A stretch of 64,000 bases of DNA from assembly GCA_964017145.1 (NCBI GenBank), contig OZ024847.1:2852001-2916000 (forward strand). The letters are read 5' to 3'. The stretch is from Agrocybe praecox. Lineage: Eukaryota; Basidiomycota; Agaricomycetes; Agaricales; Agrocybaceae. The translations under genes were made by a program, and so were the position numbers. The notes below the pieces were generated by a model, which saw only the letters and a program-made list of their open reading frames with translations, ran no database searches and was not told the DNA's origin. Below, piece by piece: positions 34,061 through 45,146 of this stretch; position 1 is the first letter of the stretch; the number at the start of each line of letters is the position of its first letter.

Positions 34061-37000
34061 ATGGCAGATCCATTATCCGTTACTCTGACTGTAATCTCGC
34101 TTGCAACAACTCTCAAGGATATCATCGAACTAGCGCAAATACTCAATGACTCGTTCAAGAAGGTGAGAAGGCAAAGTCGCAGTTGATAGAAGATTCTCGA
34201 GCTGATTATTTCATTGCTAGCCTGGTCGGAATATGCAAAGGGCAGAATCTCTAGCCGTGGAGACGCTCGGAATCGTACAAGAGCTCAAGAAATTTTACGA
34301 CGCGCATACAGAAGTTCTGGACAGTGCGCCGGATATGCAGGACGCCGTACTAAGGCTACTGAGGTGCGTGCCTAATATCACTAATTGGGCTGCTTTATTG
34401 ACAGGCCCTGTAGGGAAATGGAAAGGGTACACAAAAAGTGCATACCCATACTACAAATTCACGCTGTCTCGGACGGAAGACTACATACCTGGATAAAGCG
34501 GAAGGTTGGACCTTGGTGGAGACGGAATAGCATCGAGGAATCCATTCGAAATCTGCGAGATGGGGCGAACAAGTGTCGTGGTGATTTCATGGTGCGAGAA
34601 TAAGGAATATGCAATCACATATGATCTGACCAGAATGTCAAAGATGTTTGCATTGCTACGCATTGAGGCCGCCACGGCTCAGGTCCACGCCACCACAATC
34701 GCAATCCGAGCTGCTGTTACACACGGGTTCGCTCGCCCACATGTCCAAGTCTCAGACGATAACTTCCTCGCCTTCCTGGGCTCCGCTCCCGTTATCTTAT
34801 CCCAACTCCCCCCACATGTCAAATTAGCCGAACACCTTGTGTATAAAGAGTATATCACACTTCAAGTGGGCAAGATTGACACCCTATTCAAAGCCTTCTC
34901 TTCTTGCGGATCCTATCCAGTTGAAGAGCCGGATGCTGAACATTTGCAAAAATTTGAGACTGGAATTTGGCTAAAGCCCGTTACCAAGGAGGAAATAGAA
35001 GATGTACGATCTGATATCTTCGCCCTCATAGTGAAGATACAAGGTAGCATTCAAGGTAGACACAATAATGGGTTGTCAGCCCAGCGCGGTGCATCGGCAA
35101 TGTTGGAGTTTTCTAGCTGCCTTGTTGTTCTCGACATGGATCAAGAATCTTTAACAATAGCACGGTTTGCCGTGGACATTTATAGGACACTCACCAAGAC
35201 AAACGAAGATGTTTATGGACCCCACCTTGCGCATGCACTTTACCTCCTGGCGGACAGCCTTGTAGGCACTGGGGACCTTGTCCAGGCCTATAAAGCAATA
35301 ACAGAGGCTGTAACCCTTGGACGTCGTCTCGTGGCTGCCAGTCCAACCTTCGAATCCCAACTCGAGCTTGCTGATTTGGTTCGCTACTCTGCCCGTGTTG
35401 CACGTCTCAATGGAGATTTGGAAAATAGCATTCGGGACGCAGAAGAAGCAGTACAAAGCCACCAGCGCCTAGTTGGACAATCCACATCCGTGTTACAAAT
35501 GGAAGTAAACATCACAAACAAAATGAGTGGGCCAACCGATACGACGTTGGATGGGACGCGAATTCACAGATTTGCTCGCGCGATGGCGGACCTGCATTAT
35601 AGTTTGTCTTTAACCAGTAGAAAAAATGAATCAGTAAGCGCGGGAATAAAGGCGCTTGAGCTGTACAGTTCACTAGAGCAGAGGCACAATTCCCCCCATT
35701 TCAGTGATTCAATAGCAGCTCTTTCTTACTCTCTCGCATCCCATGGCATTCGGGACGTAATTTCCGTCAACCAAGCTCTTTCTTACGCACAAATAGCGGT
35801 GTCGCAATACGAGAAGGTCCTTCAAAACACCGGAAATGTCCCCCGCAACCTTCCTCTTTCCCTGGCAAGGCAAGCCAAGATTTTATCAGATCTGGACCGC
35901 ATTGAGGAGGCATACGTGGTGTGCCAAAAACTTCAACAGATAGTTAATAAACATATTGAGGATCACCAGCTCCGTGCCGAATCACTCCTGCAACTAACAC
36001 AAAATCTTTACCATTCAAGGCGCTACGTGGAGGCAGCATTGGTCGGGGAACAATTACTGGCAACCTACCGGTCTTCGCTGTTAGGTTGGGATCTGTGCGG
36101 TGCCTACGACTACACTTCTTGTGCCTTTGTGCATGAAGGAAACAGTTTCAGGGCAGTACATATTGCGGAATCAGCTGTCAGCTATTGGCGTATGCTAGCA
36201 TTTCACGATTCTGAAAACGTTAAATTTCTTGCGGTCAGCGTTGACAATCTGGCACGTCGATTTTATTACGCCGCTAATTATGGACGGGCATTCAGTGCAG
36301 GCCATGAAGCAATGGAGCTGTATAGCAGCTTGATGAGAAAAGACTCGTTTTTGGTGGAGAACTACAAGAAAACCCTTCAGCTGAATATGGATATTGCTAC
36401 ACAGGCAAAGATGGAACCCAAATCTGTGGAACGGAGCCGAGAGGTCATTCGGTATTCTCAGGCACTGGTCAAGCAATTTCCCGACCGACAGACATTTCTT
36501 ATTAGTCTCCTGCGGCAGCACGCAGAGTTGCTGGAAGACTCTGGCAAACTCGCGGAAGGCAGTGCCGCTATTGAAGAGGCTATCACCTTGTTTGACACTC
36601 ATCCAGCAGAAGGGAAACATTCGACTAGACTGCACACCATCATACTTCTAGCTTCTGGCAGAGTTCTTCGTGATCAGGGTCATCTTAACAAGGCATTAAG
36701 TGCTTATGACAAGGCGTTTAATGTTGGGCAACCCGTCGCGAACGCTCATTATGTTGCCTCCGATCTTCTCTGGGCAAAGGCCGAAACCCTCATGATATTA
36801 TATATTATGGGACAAGTTCCACTTGGGCTTGACAGGATTGAAGATTGTCTTACGTTTGCTGCGAAACATGATTTGAAGGACCTGGAGTATGCCTCTTATC
36901 TGACTAATTCATCACTTGTCTACCGATTTAGTGGGGACGTCGATAATGCTCTGTCCAACATTCGACAGTCGATTGACATTCTTAGAGATCAGGGCAGAAC

Positions 37001-37577
37001 TCCGTTTTCCTGGATTTTGTCTGATCTGCTCGCTGACGCTGGGGAAGAAGAAGAAGCTCTTACCGTTGCACACGAGGCATTACAAGGATGCGAGATGTTG
37101 AAGGAGTCCTCCATGATCTGTCACAATGAATGCTATGCACAAGCTCAATACAGTCTCTCTCTACGTCTCTTCGCTAACAACGACCTGGATCAAGCACGAG
37201 AACAGCTCCTGGAAGTCCGATTATTCTACCAACAACATTCACAAACGAGAAATCTTTGGTTTATCAAACTGGCTATAACCTTATGGGCGTTAGGAAACCT
37301 AGAGTGCGCGTCAGGCCGACACGAAGAAGGCGTCGCCGCCAGGAGCGAACTTGATGACCTGCGCAAACGTCTGCGCCTCGTATTTCCGAGCCTTGATGAT
37401 CTTGCGGCGGTGGGGTTGAAAAGGGAACGAAGTTTCGTGACGTGGAAAAATCTCCTCAAAAAAAACAATCTTATGTGTAGGCACCAAGACGAAGATGATA
37501 TCCTCGCAAGCGCAGTAACATCCCAATTTGCAAATCTAGGACTTCCGTCGTATGAACCCATTGGACTCGCAGACTAG
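34061..37577 (+). CDS. TPR-2: STAND-like N-terminal domain fused to TPR array, no NTPase
   Basis: Four exons: 34061-34162, 34221-34363, 34414-34591 and 34644-37577; about 1118 residues. It starts MADPLSVTLTVISLATTLKD; residues 35-141 (GRNMQRAESLAVETLGIVQE, then PWWRRNSIEESIRNLRDGAN) complete the helical N-terminal domain. The linker is short (ATAQVHATTIAIRAAVTHGF) and lacks the QT repeat of TPR-1. The TPR array is collinear with its paralogues. It is the only copy that keeps a C-terminal extension after HQDEDD, ending YEPIGLAD. A longer-looking frame starting upstream in exon 3 is an artefact of reading through the third intron. No Walker A motif. Same strand as TPR-1, 4.3 kb downstream. Confidence 0.88.
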
Positions 37578-40500
37578 GTTTTACTTTGTTATCCTCGATA
37601 CTATTGTCCATTTGCTCTCGCTTCCTGATGGTTTTGCTTCTGGCTCTCCATGAGTCAAGAGGAACTCTTTTTACATATACATATATATATTAGCAGCTGT
37701 AATACTGTACAAAATTTGTATCTGATATTTAGTGTTTTTCCAGTCTCTATCCTTTAAGGATACAAGTACTGAGGCAGCCCAAAATCCTGAGGCAGGACAT
37801 GCTCGAAGCCAGTCGCCTTTGACGCGCCGTGCTAGAACTCATATATGACATTGCCAAACAACTTAATCAGATTTGCAGGCAGTTCGTAGCAGTGTTCAAT
37901 GACAATGGACTACATTTGCCTAAAAATCTCTGAATTAACATGGATTAACCCTTTATTCGGCAGACCAGACCATCTCCATCAATTGCAAGATATCTTCAGA
38001 GCCGAGTTCAGGACCGTCTTCGAAAGCGAAGTTTCTTCTACAAACATGACCTTTGGAGATCAACTGGTCAACGTTCACGTCAGGTATAGGTGAGAAATTA
38101 ACTTACGCGCATGGCCAATGGACCAGCAACGAAGTTCTTTCTAGTGCAGCTGTTCTACCATCTGAGTTGTCGCGAGTCCTACATACCGCCCAGATTATCG
38201 AGATTGAGTGAAATGATTCTTCGGGAGGCTGCTTGGGATGCTCTTCATGCTCCTTAGGAGGTACGTATTTATGTGTTTCTCAGAGTCGATGGTGCGAGAA
38301 GAAATCCATACTGTCATATGGTACAAGCCTTCTCCAGAAAAAGACCTTATACCTGGCTCATCTGTGCCCAATCGCACCAGATTCACCATCAAGCTCATCC
38401 AAGACGCGGACACCAGCTTTGCACGAAGCCGACTCTCGATCCTGTGCCAGCCCTCCTCAGACGCACCGGTACCATCATACCGGAATAGGCCACAACCTCT
38501 TAGACCGGTATGTACATGGCGTTGAGCGAGGTATGTGATGGAAAACCATCGACCATAGAAAATGTCGATCTGATGAGGCAGTAAGCTTTATATGAAATGG
38601 TGATGTTGTATATGCAATTGGCGGCAACGTAGAGACGCCAACCTCAACAAACAAATATCTTACCAAATCTGAGTACCGAACAGCACCCTGTTGACGCTAG
38701 GGAGTAGGTGAGAGCGACAGAATCAAATCTGCCCAGTTGGATGCCTCACCGTCACCGAGATGTAGAGTATGGTTAAAAGATTAGCTGCACGGGAATATTC
38801 CGAGCATCATCAACATTCCCAGGTTTCTGCGGCGATGGATAACAGTTCAGCGAGGCATATAAAACGCGTCGCCAACTCACCAGCAACGTACGATATACCC
38901 TGATATTTAATGTCTTTATTCGGGTTCATGCTGCGCCAACGACAAGATACATGGAGATTGGGAAGTAAAGTAACCTTGAGTAAAAAACTTCAGCGCATAT
39001 ACGAGCTCAAATGGATATTGCGTACAATGCAATTATTTATATGACCATCAAAAAGCGGCTACGCAAGCGAGGGACTCTGGAAGGAAGGAGAAGTTGAAAT
39101 GGATAGTAGATCATGGAAAATATAACATACACACCCCTCATTTCGTGCCTCAAAGGTACTGCAACTAATATTGTCACCCTTGATTCCGTGTCCTCGATTG
39201 ATCACTTGTTTGCGCAACCCGCTTCGAGTACCCAAGTCCTGTAAGCGATTCCGGCTCCACCGAGAATCAACATCCCGAAGTGGCGTTTCAACGTGCTGAA
39301 AACACATTATTCTATCCAAAACCACCGAGCGTCTTCCACTGTTGAAAGGACGTCAGGGTTCGTTCCTTATGCCGCGAGACACACTCACCCTTTTCTAAGC
39401 ATCCCTATCTCATATATAGATTGCGACCCCTCCAAACGAGAGCTAGGTTGATGTGATGATGGAGTAACTCTGTGCGTATCGACCGGTACTGCAAGGTGTT
39501 GTGTATATGGCGGCAATGCGGGCAAGTACGTCCGACCTTCTTACAGAAGCTGGAGACATTAACCTATAATGTAGGGTACAGGTGTGAGAATTCATACTTA
39601 CCAATACAACCCGCGACGCATTACATGCCCGAGTTCCCATCGACCCTATCCCTTTGAGACATTATACCAAAGTATCGAGCATTCCCAAAGATGCTGAGAA
39701 TATGAATCTCTGAGTCCTCTCTGGCAATGAATAAAAATAGATTAGAGACAAGTTCAACTCTGAAGTGGGTGGGTAGACGCACTGAAGTATCCAGAGTCCT
39801 TGATTCTCTCTTTTTCGCAGTCCCAAATGACCGCGATACACAATACTGCAATAATGAGCATAAATCGAACTGCGAGGGTAAAGTAGTAAGCTGGAGTAAC
39901 AATAACTAATCAGTAGATATATGGGTTCAAAACGAATGTCTTACAATGCTGTTATCAATAAATATCCAGCCCAACCGTCTAATGACCTAGCTTGAAGCAA
40001 ACCACACCCAACGCATCCATTCACCGGTACCCATTCGTCAAGAAGAGAGGAGTCTGGAAAGGCGGATAGATGTGAGTGGGATAGCATATCAGAAAGAAAG
40101 ACGTCACGTACTTGTCGAGAAGATACGGTTATACGATCCAAAAATCCTCGAGCTTCAGAAGTCGAGGATGGATGCAGTTCAAAGTACCCAATGGAGGGGT
40201 CGACATGGGTGAACCTCTCTTCGTTGATAAGGAACATCTTTAAAGAAGCGATCGGAGACTCGAAATTCGAGATCAAGTACGGTGTTCTTGAAGACGCTAA
40301 AGCTGCTAAGCCATGAGTGACGCGGTAAAGACGGGTGGACGTAAATATGAGCTCACCAACAGGTATGATTTCAGAGGAAGGCTGGACTGCGACACTGCAA
40401 GTGAGAGCCCGTCTGCTTCTCTGCAAGGCATATCATGCGTTGATCCTCGAAATAATCCTGGCATCATCAAAGGAGGTGGTTTCTTCGCAGGGAGTTGTGC

Positions 40501-41149
40501 CCTGGTCCGAGAGAGAAATGTGCACAGGTGAGTGGAGAAATTTAGAGCGAAAAAGCAAGTCTCAAGAATCGCTTCAACGCCAAACGGTCGCGCGACTTTA
40601 TTCGGCTTCTTCTGATATGTGTCGCGTCGTCAAGCTTTCAAGCTTTCAAGGCCTTCACTTCCGCTTACCTCAGTCCTTCCCTGCTCTAATTTCTTGAGCA
40701 CACCGTCACTAGTCACTCTTCATTCACTTCTCTCTCAGGTCCTTTTTTTTTTTTGCGAGTCGGTGGTACCCGCCCAACGAACCCTCGACCTGCAATGCTT
40801 TATCTGCCTGCCCGCCCCATTTCTCGAGTCAGCACGTCCTGTATCTTTACGAACATTATTTCTCGTGTTTGTTACGCTCGTCTAATTTTCCACTTGGACG
40901 TGCCACTCGGCTTCTATCTATGCTGTACAGCTATGTACTATCTATGAAATTGGAAGGATGTACAAGTACGCCAAAGTATCGACCAGGCGGAGGTGGGGTC
41001 TCAGAGTCGACTGTATACTCTACCGACTACCGTTATTAACACTACGAACGATGCCACACATATCACCCAACTAGCTATCCAATGCATCATTTATATTAGG
41101 CCTCAGCCATTGCAAATGATGAGGTGGGATGTCCGCCAGTTTGAGCCCA
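37578..41149. other. Spacer after TPR-2, repeated module with membrane-protein-like remnants
   Basis: Collinear with 58232-61190 of block 2. Minus-strand fragments suggest an old intron-rich gene: near 39890-39790 one frame reads YFTLAVRFMLIIAVLCIAVI, then WDCEKERIKDSGYFS just before a GTGCGT donor. The counterpart near 60590-60530 keeps RECIKDSGYFG before GTGAGT. Frames are interrupted repeatedly, so no product can be called. Positions 40600-41149 lie outside the block homology and show no gene. Confidence 0.45.
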
Positions 41150-42440
41150 TCCTTTACACTTATCCTTCCACCATCCATGAGAAAAGATAAAAAAAGGATT
41201 CTAACTCATCGAGATAGTCGTGCGGGGGACGTGGTCATTTTTGGTTTGAATTATAGCTCTCAAGTATGTGAATAGATTGAAATACGCGTGTGCCCTACCA
41301 ACGTTCAACAAAAGACTGTACGTGCCAATGGTAATGCACTCACTATACCCAATCCGCTAGGTGACTGCAAGCATTCGAGCCGTTCTATCACATAGCTAAG
41401 CCGGGAAATAAAATCTCTGTGTGATTCAACAACCTTTATGGTACCTCCCATCCCATGGTCGTACATCGCTTTCAAGAGATCTGGGGTATGGCAATGATAG
41501 TCCTCGAACCTGAGTCGTCCTCACGGACAGGATTGAAGTATTTCCATTTTTGAGAAGAGTCTATTTTGTGAAAGGTCTAGGGCGGAACGCAGTTCGTATT
41601 GGCAGAGGATGTAGAGCTGCGTGGTTTACGTGAAGAGTCGTTATAGAAGGAAGAACAACAAGGGCCGACGCTGCACTGCAAAGTGTAAATGCGGAAATTT
41701 GCAGGGAAATGTTGTAACACTTTGTAAGTGATGCCGAGGGTACAGAAAGCCTGGGATGCAGCCTGGCGAACAACAGGCCACAAATTTCGTCGTCTCCATT
41801 CGAATGCCAATTTAAAGCCTTTAACTCTTGACCAATCGTCGCATGTTGGGCATTCCGCAAAAACCTTATAGGAAATGTTGCGTCCGTGCCCTACTTCACA
41901 ATAAAACCAGTGGAAAGGAGTATGCGCGTACTCTATACCTATTTTGCCTTGTCCGATTATCATGATATCCGGGGAGGTACCTGGATACGCTTCTTCTTTG
42001 GCTTCATAGGCATCCTGCATTCCAGGTACAGAACGAATGTTGTCGTAGTGAAAATAATGCGATTTGGTAAAGTATACCCTTCACTGGAGCATACTCCTTT
42101 TTCGTTCTTGGGACTTCTGGAATCATTACCGAACGTGAGTTGTCATATAGCAGGGATTGTTTGAGGTATTCACTAACTTCTGCATTGTCAGGTAGCGGAC
42201 AAACCTTTGACTTTGGAATTTCGACATTGAGACTCAAGTTGCTAAGTTCCAGAACATGGCCTTGCAGCTCATTCTCAATAAACATCACAGGCGACGAGTT
42301 CTGAACTATGGTCGATATATCGGTGAGGTTGGCTATGAAGCTCTTCGCTGTATGATGGTTAAAACTTGGAAAACGTGGCAGTGCCATACCACGATTTGGC
42401 GGTCCGGAGCGCGTGTAATAAATATGTAACATTGGCATGT
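41150..42440 (-). pseudogene. FunK1 pseudogene, N-terminal part with C-lobe scrap
   Basis: At 42438-42040 the FunK1 N-terminal region reads FIENELQGHVLELSNLSLNV, then EIPKSKVCPLPDNAEVSEYL (FK copies: VEVPKSTTCPLPxDAEI). A frameshift near 42045 leads to HYFHYDNIRSVPGMQDAYEA and SPDIMIIGQGKIGIEYAH in another frame. No kinase core follows. At 41160-41280 a short scrap resembles the C-lobe end of the pseudogene at 19.8-19.93 kb (LDDLE region). It lies between the two duplicated blocks. Confidence 0.75.
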
Positions 42441-42734
42441 GATCGCGTTCCAGAATCCAATCGCGAAATTTCGATACACAATTTTGACGCCCTTCGATCC
42501 CCGAGAATCGAATCGAAGCTTAGTGGGGGAAAGACAGCCATACTGCACAAGATGCAGGTCGTGTTCGATATAAATTTGACATGACTGACAGATATATACT
42601 ATAGAAGATACATCGATATGGAAAGGATAAAGAGTTACCAAGGTCCAGGGTATGTCAAGGCAAGCCCAATCAGGAAAGCCCTCTACACCTCTCCTTCGCG
42701 ACTGTAATACCCTAGCTTGGGTCATCCCTCCTTC

Positions 42735-42964
42735 TTACCAATCGTCAGCAGAGGCGCCAAGGGAAGAAGGGTTACATGGCACATGAGGACATCCAGAAAG
42801 AGGCTTCGTTCGCGCAACATTCACGGGCTGGCTGGAAAAGACATCGTCCTCGGTAGATGCCATCATTCTTGCTGAGCTCCTTGTGACACGCTGTTGCAAC
42901 GACGGGGGGTACGAGGAGCGGAAGTATCGGAAGTATTAGCATTTGGTATCCCAAAATCTGTTTG
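42735..42964 (-). pseudogene. Remnant of the FK-3 C-terminal tail beyond a stop codon
   Basis: Homologous to the last part of FK-1 (9105-9345), including DDVF-like and SSDDW-coding sequence, but cut off from FK-3 by a TAG where FK-1 has TCG (SEPL-Ser-Q), followed by further frame changes. Confidence 0.7.
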
Positions 42965-45146
42965 CTAGAGAGGCTCAGAGGCAGGATCCTCGAAGTCGGG
43001 ATGCTCTTGGAGCCCTTCAATGGCTTCGTCGAAATACTGCAAAACCTCTTCATAATCTTGGATGGAAGCTCGCTGGAATGCGGAAATATCTTCTTGAATG
43101 GGATACATCTTTCCTTTGGGGTGTTTTGCCGTTGCAGTTATGTGTTTCTTCATAAAGAAATATAACTTTCTTATGAGGGTTTGGAACGCTTGACCGAAGA
43201 ATTTTGTGACTGGATACTGGTCCAGACTTATCAGATAGGAGAAAAAGAACATCTTGGAGGACGCAGCAACCGTCGGATCTGGGTCCTCCCATTGAGCAAG
43301 TACCTTTGGAAATGGCGTAACGAATTTGCCTGGACCTTCGTAGAGATGGCATATCCAGAACGTGACATAAAAAAAGGATTCTAAGTCATCGAGATGATCG
43401 TGAGGGCGGCTTCGGTCGAAGTCGCAGCTTGAAAGCACATTTATGGATTGGTAAGCCCGCGTACCCTGCCATCTCGAGCTCAGAGAATGAAATGCAGCAT
43501 GCGCCCAAAAACATGTGTTACTCACTATGCGAAAATCGCTGCCAGCAAGAATTCTTTCACGGTCGATTCTAATCGCCATATCCAAGTCAATGAGCAGGCC
43601 ACGGGAATCATGGCCGTAAGGTGGGATGAGAATGTTGTTCATGCTGATGTCGCGGTGAAGAATTCCTTTCTCCCAGAGTGCCTGGTGACCTGCCAAATTA
43701 TAATCGTTAGCTTGCAAACCAATAATGCGTACAAGATCACTCACCTTTAATAGCATCCCGCAGGGCATACAGAACCTCCTCGCGAGTCCGAAATTCATGA
43801 ATGGGTTTGCCGCCGTCCTTGAAGATCGTGGTGTGTAGTGTACGTTCTTTGAAGAATTCTTTGGCGAAAGCAGGGAGTTCAAAATAATCCGTTATCCCTC
43901 GAAGCGAAGACACAGCTGGGCCTTCCGCAAAGTCAACCATCTCAGCGACTCCAAATAGGCCTTCAAGTCCCACAAAGAAATTGTGTTCAGGAACACGATC
44001 AAGTGAAACCCATTGATCTTTCACAATGTAGCGATTTCCCTTGTCGGCTTGAACAGCCCAACAGCACGTTCCCCTGCCTCGAATCGAGTCTCGGGCAAAG
44101 TAAGCATTGCCATTGGGATCCAGAATCTCGTAAACCGTCACCTGTTTCTTTGCATTCATAAATCGAAATTTCCGACGTTTGTCCTCCCAGTATATCCTGG
44201 TGTCGAACCCGATAGCGGAACAGTCAGGGGAGGATATCGTCAGGATGAGACGGACAAAGTCGACAGCGTGCGCGTGAATATTGAATGGCAGCGAGTAGTA
44301 TGCCCCGGATCGATCGAACATATAAAATGTAGCCTCACTCTCGGTAATAAGAGGGCAGTAAACAAAAAGCCTATTTTGTTGTTGTATAAAGCATTGCCTA
44401 TAGAATTCATCATTATATGGATATCGCGCGACAGTTCTCCTTATGACTCACCGAGCATAGAACGCAATCTGGATCAAGTTTCCACTCGGATTTTTGTTTT
44501 TCTCTGTTTTGATTTCGACGGGTGAGGCACAACTTTTGTAGTTCTTGCGTTCATCATCCGGTCTTGTATCTTCTGGGCGAAAGTTATAGCCATACTCACT
44601 TTCAATCTTGCCTCGACCAAGTACCAAAATATCCGGAGAAAATTTGAAAGTTATAGTGTTTGGAGACGTTTCTTTGACTTCGTCATCAAGAAATTGGCTA
44701 TGATTCGCAACAACAGAGCGAGTTTCGTTATAGTGAAAATGGGCCAGAACGTCTGAAAAGATATCCTTTATCGGAGCATAGAGGTCCTTTTCGGCCTTGG
44801 GGTCTTGTGGAATCTTTTTCCAGCGCGCCTTGGATCTATCGTAAAGACGGGAGTTCCTGAGATATTTGTTGATATCTGCATCCGCAGGCAGCGGGCAGGT
44901 CGTTGATTTCGGCACTTCGACAACGAGCGAGCCCTTGATACGTTCCAAGATATGACCTTGCAGCTCTTGCTCAATGAACGGTCGCAAGCTTTCGACATCA
45001 CGAGCAGGGTGTTCCGAGCTATGTGAGGTCATAGAGAATGGTCTGCCAAATGACGGCGATCCAAGTCGCCTTCTTCGAGACGGGAGAGCCCAAGTTGTTG
45101 TCGCCCAATTGCAACGGGGAGAAAGGTTGTCCCCGCTTTCTGACAT
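42965..45146 (-). CDS. FunK1-type protein kinase, copy FK-3
   Basis: Exons 45146-44452, 44397-43745, 43689-43526 and 43465-42965, about 670 residues with all phases closing. It is the only copy with the N-terminal leader in frame (MSESGDNLSPRCNWATTTW), followed by an Arg-rich RRRR stretch. Core motifs: LVLGRGKIESEYGYNF, SPVEIKTEKNK, IRGRGTCCW, the Lys in YIVKDQW, HRDISMNNIL, DLD, PHDHLDDLESFFYV. A single nonsense change (TCG to TAG) ends the protein at DPASEPL, removing the low-complexity tail but not the kinase domain. Divergent from TPR-3, 2.9 kb away. Probably functional; substrate unknown. Confidence 0.87.

Larger units (their letters stand above)
21330..40600. repeat. Tandem segmental duplication, block 1
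   Basis: Holds FK-2, TPR-1 and TPR-2. Genes, introns and spacers have collinear counterparts in 42587-61190: FK-2/FK-3, TPR-1/TPR-3 (start offset 21744 bp) and TPR-2/TPR-4 (start offset 20669 bp). The change in offset shows indels in the spacers, the largest being about 1.5 kb extra here near 31.14-32.69 kb. Exact boundaries need a dot plot. Confidence 0.85.

Noticed and set aside
34506..34643. Longer N-terminus of the large TPR-2 frame starting inside exon 3 (MDLGGDG...), with similar frames before TPR-3 and TPR-4
   Set aside because: It reads exon 3 in the wrong frame and runs through the third intron (GTGCGA...AAG). The MADPLS exons join exon 4 at its ATG in perfect phase in all four genes.
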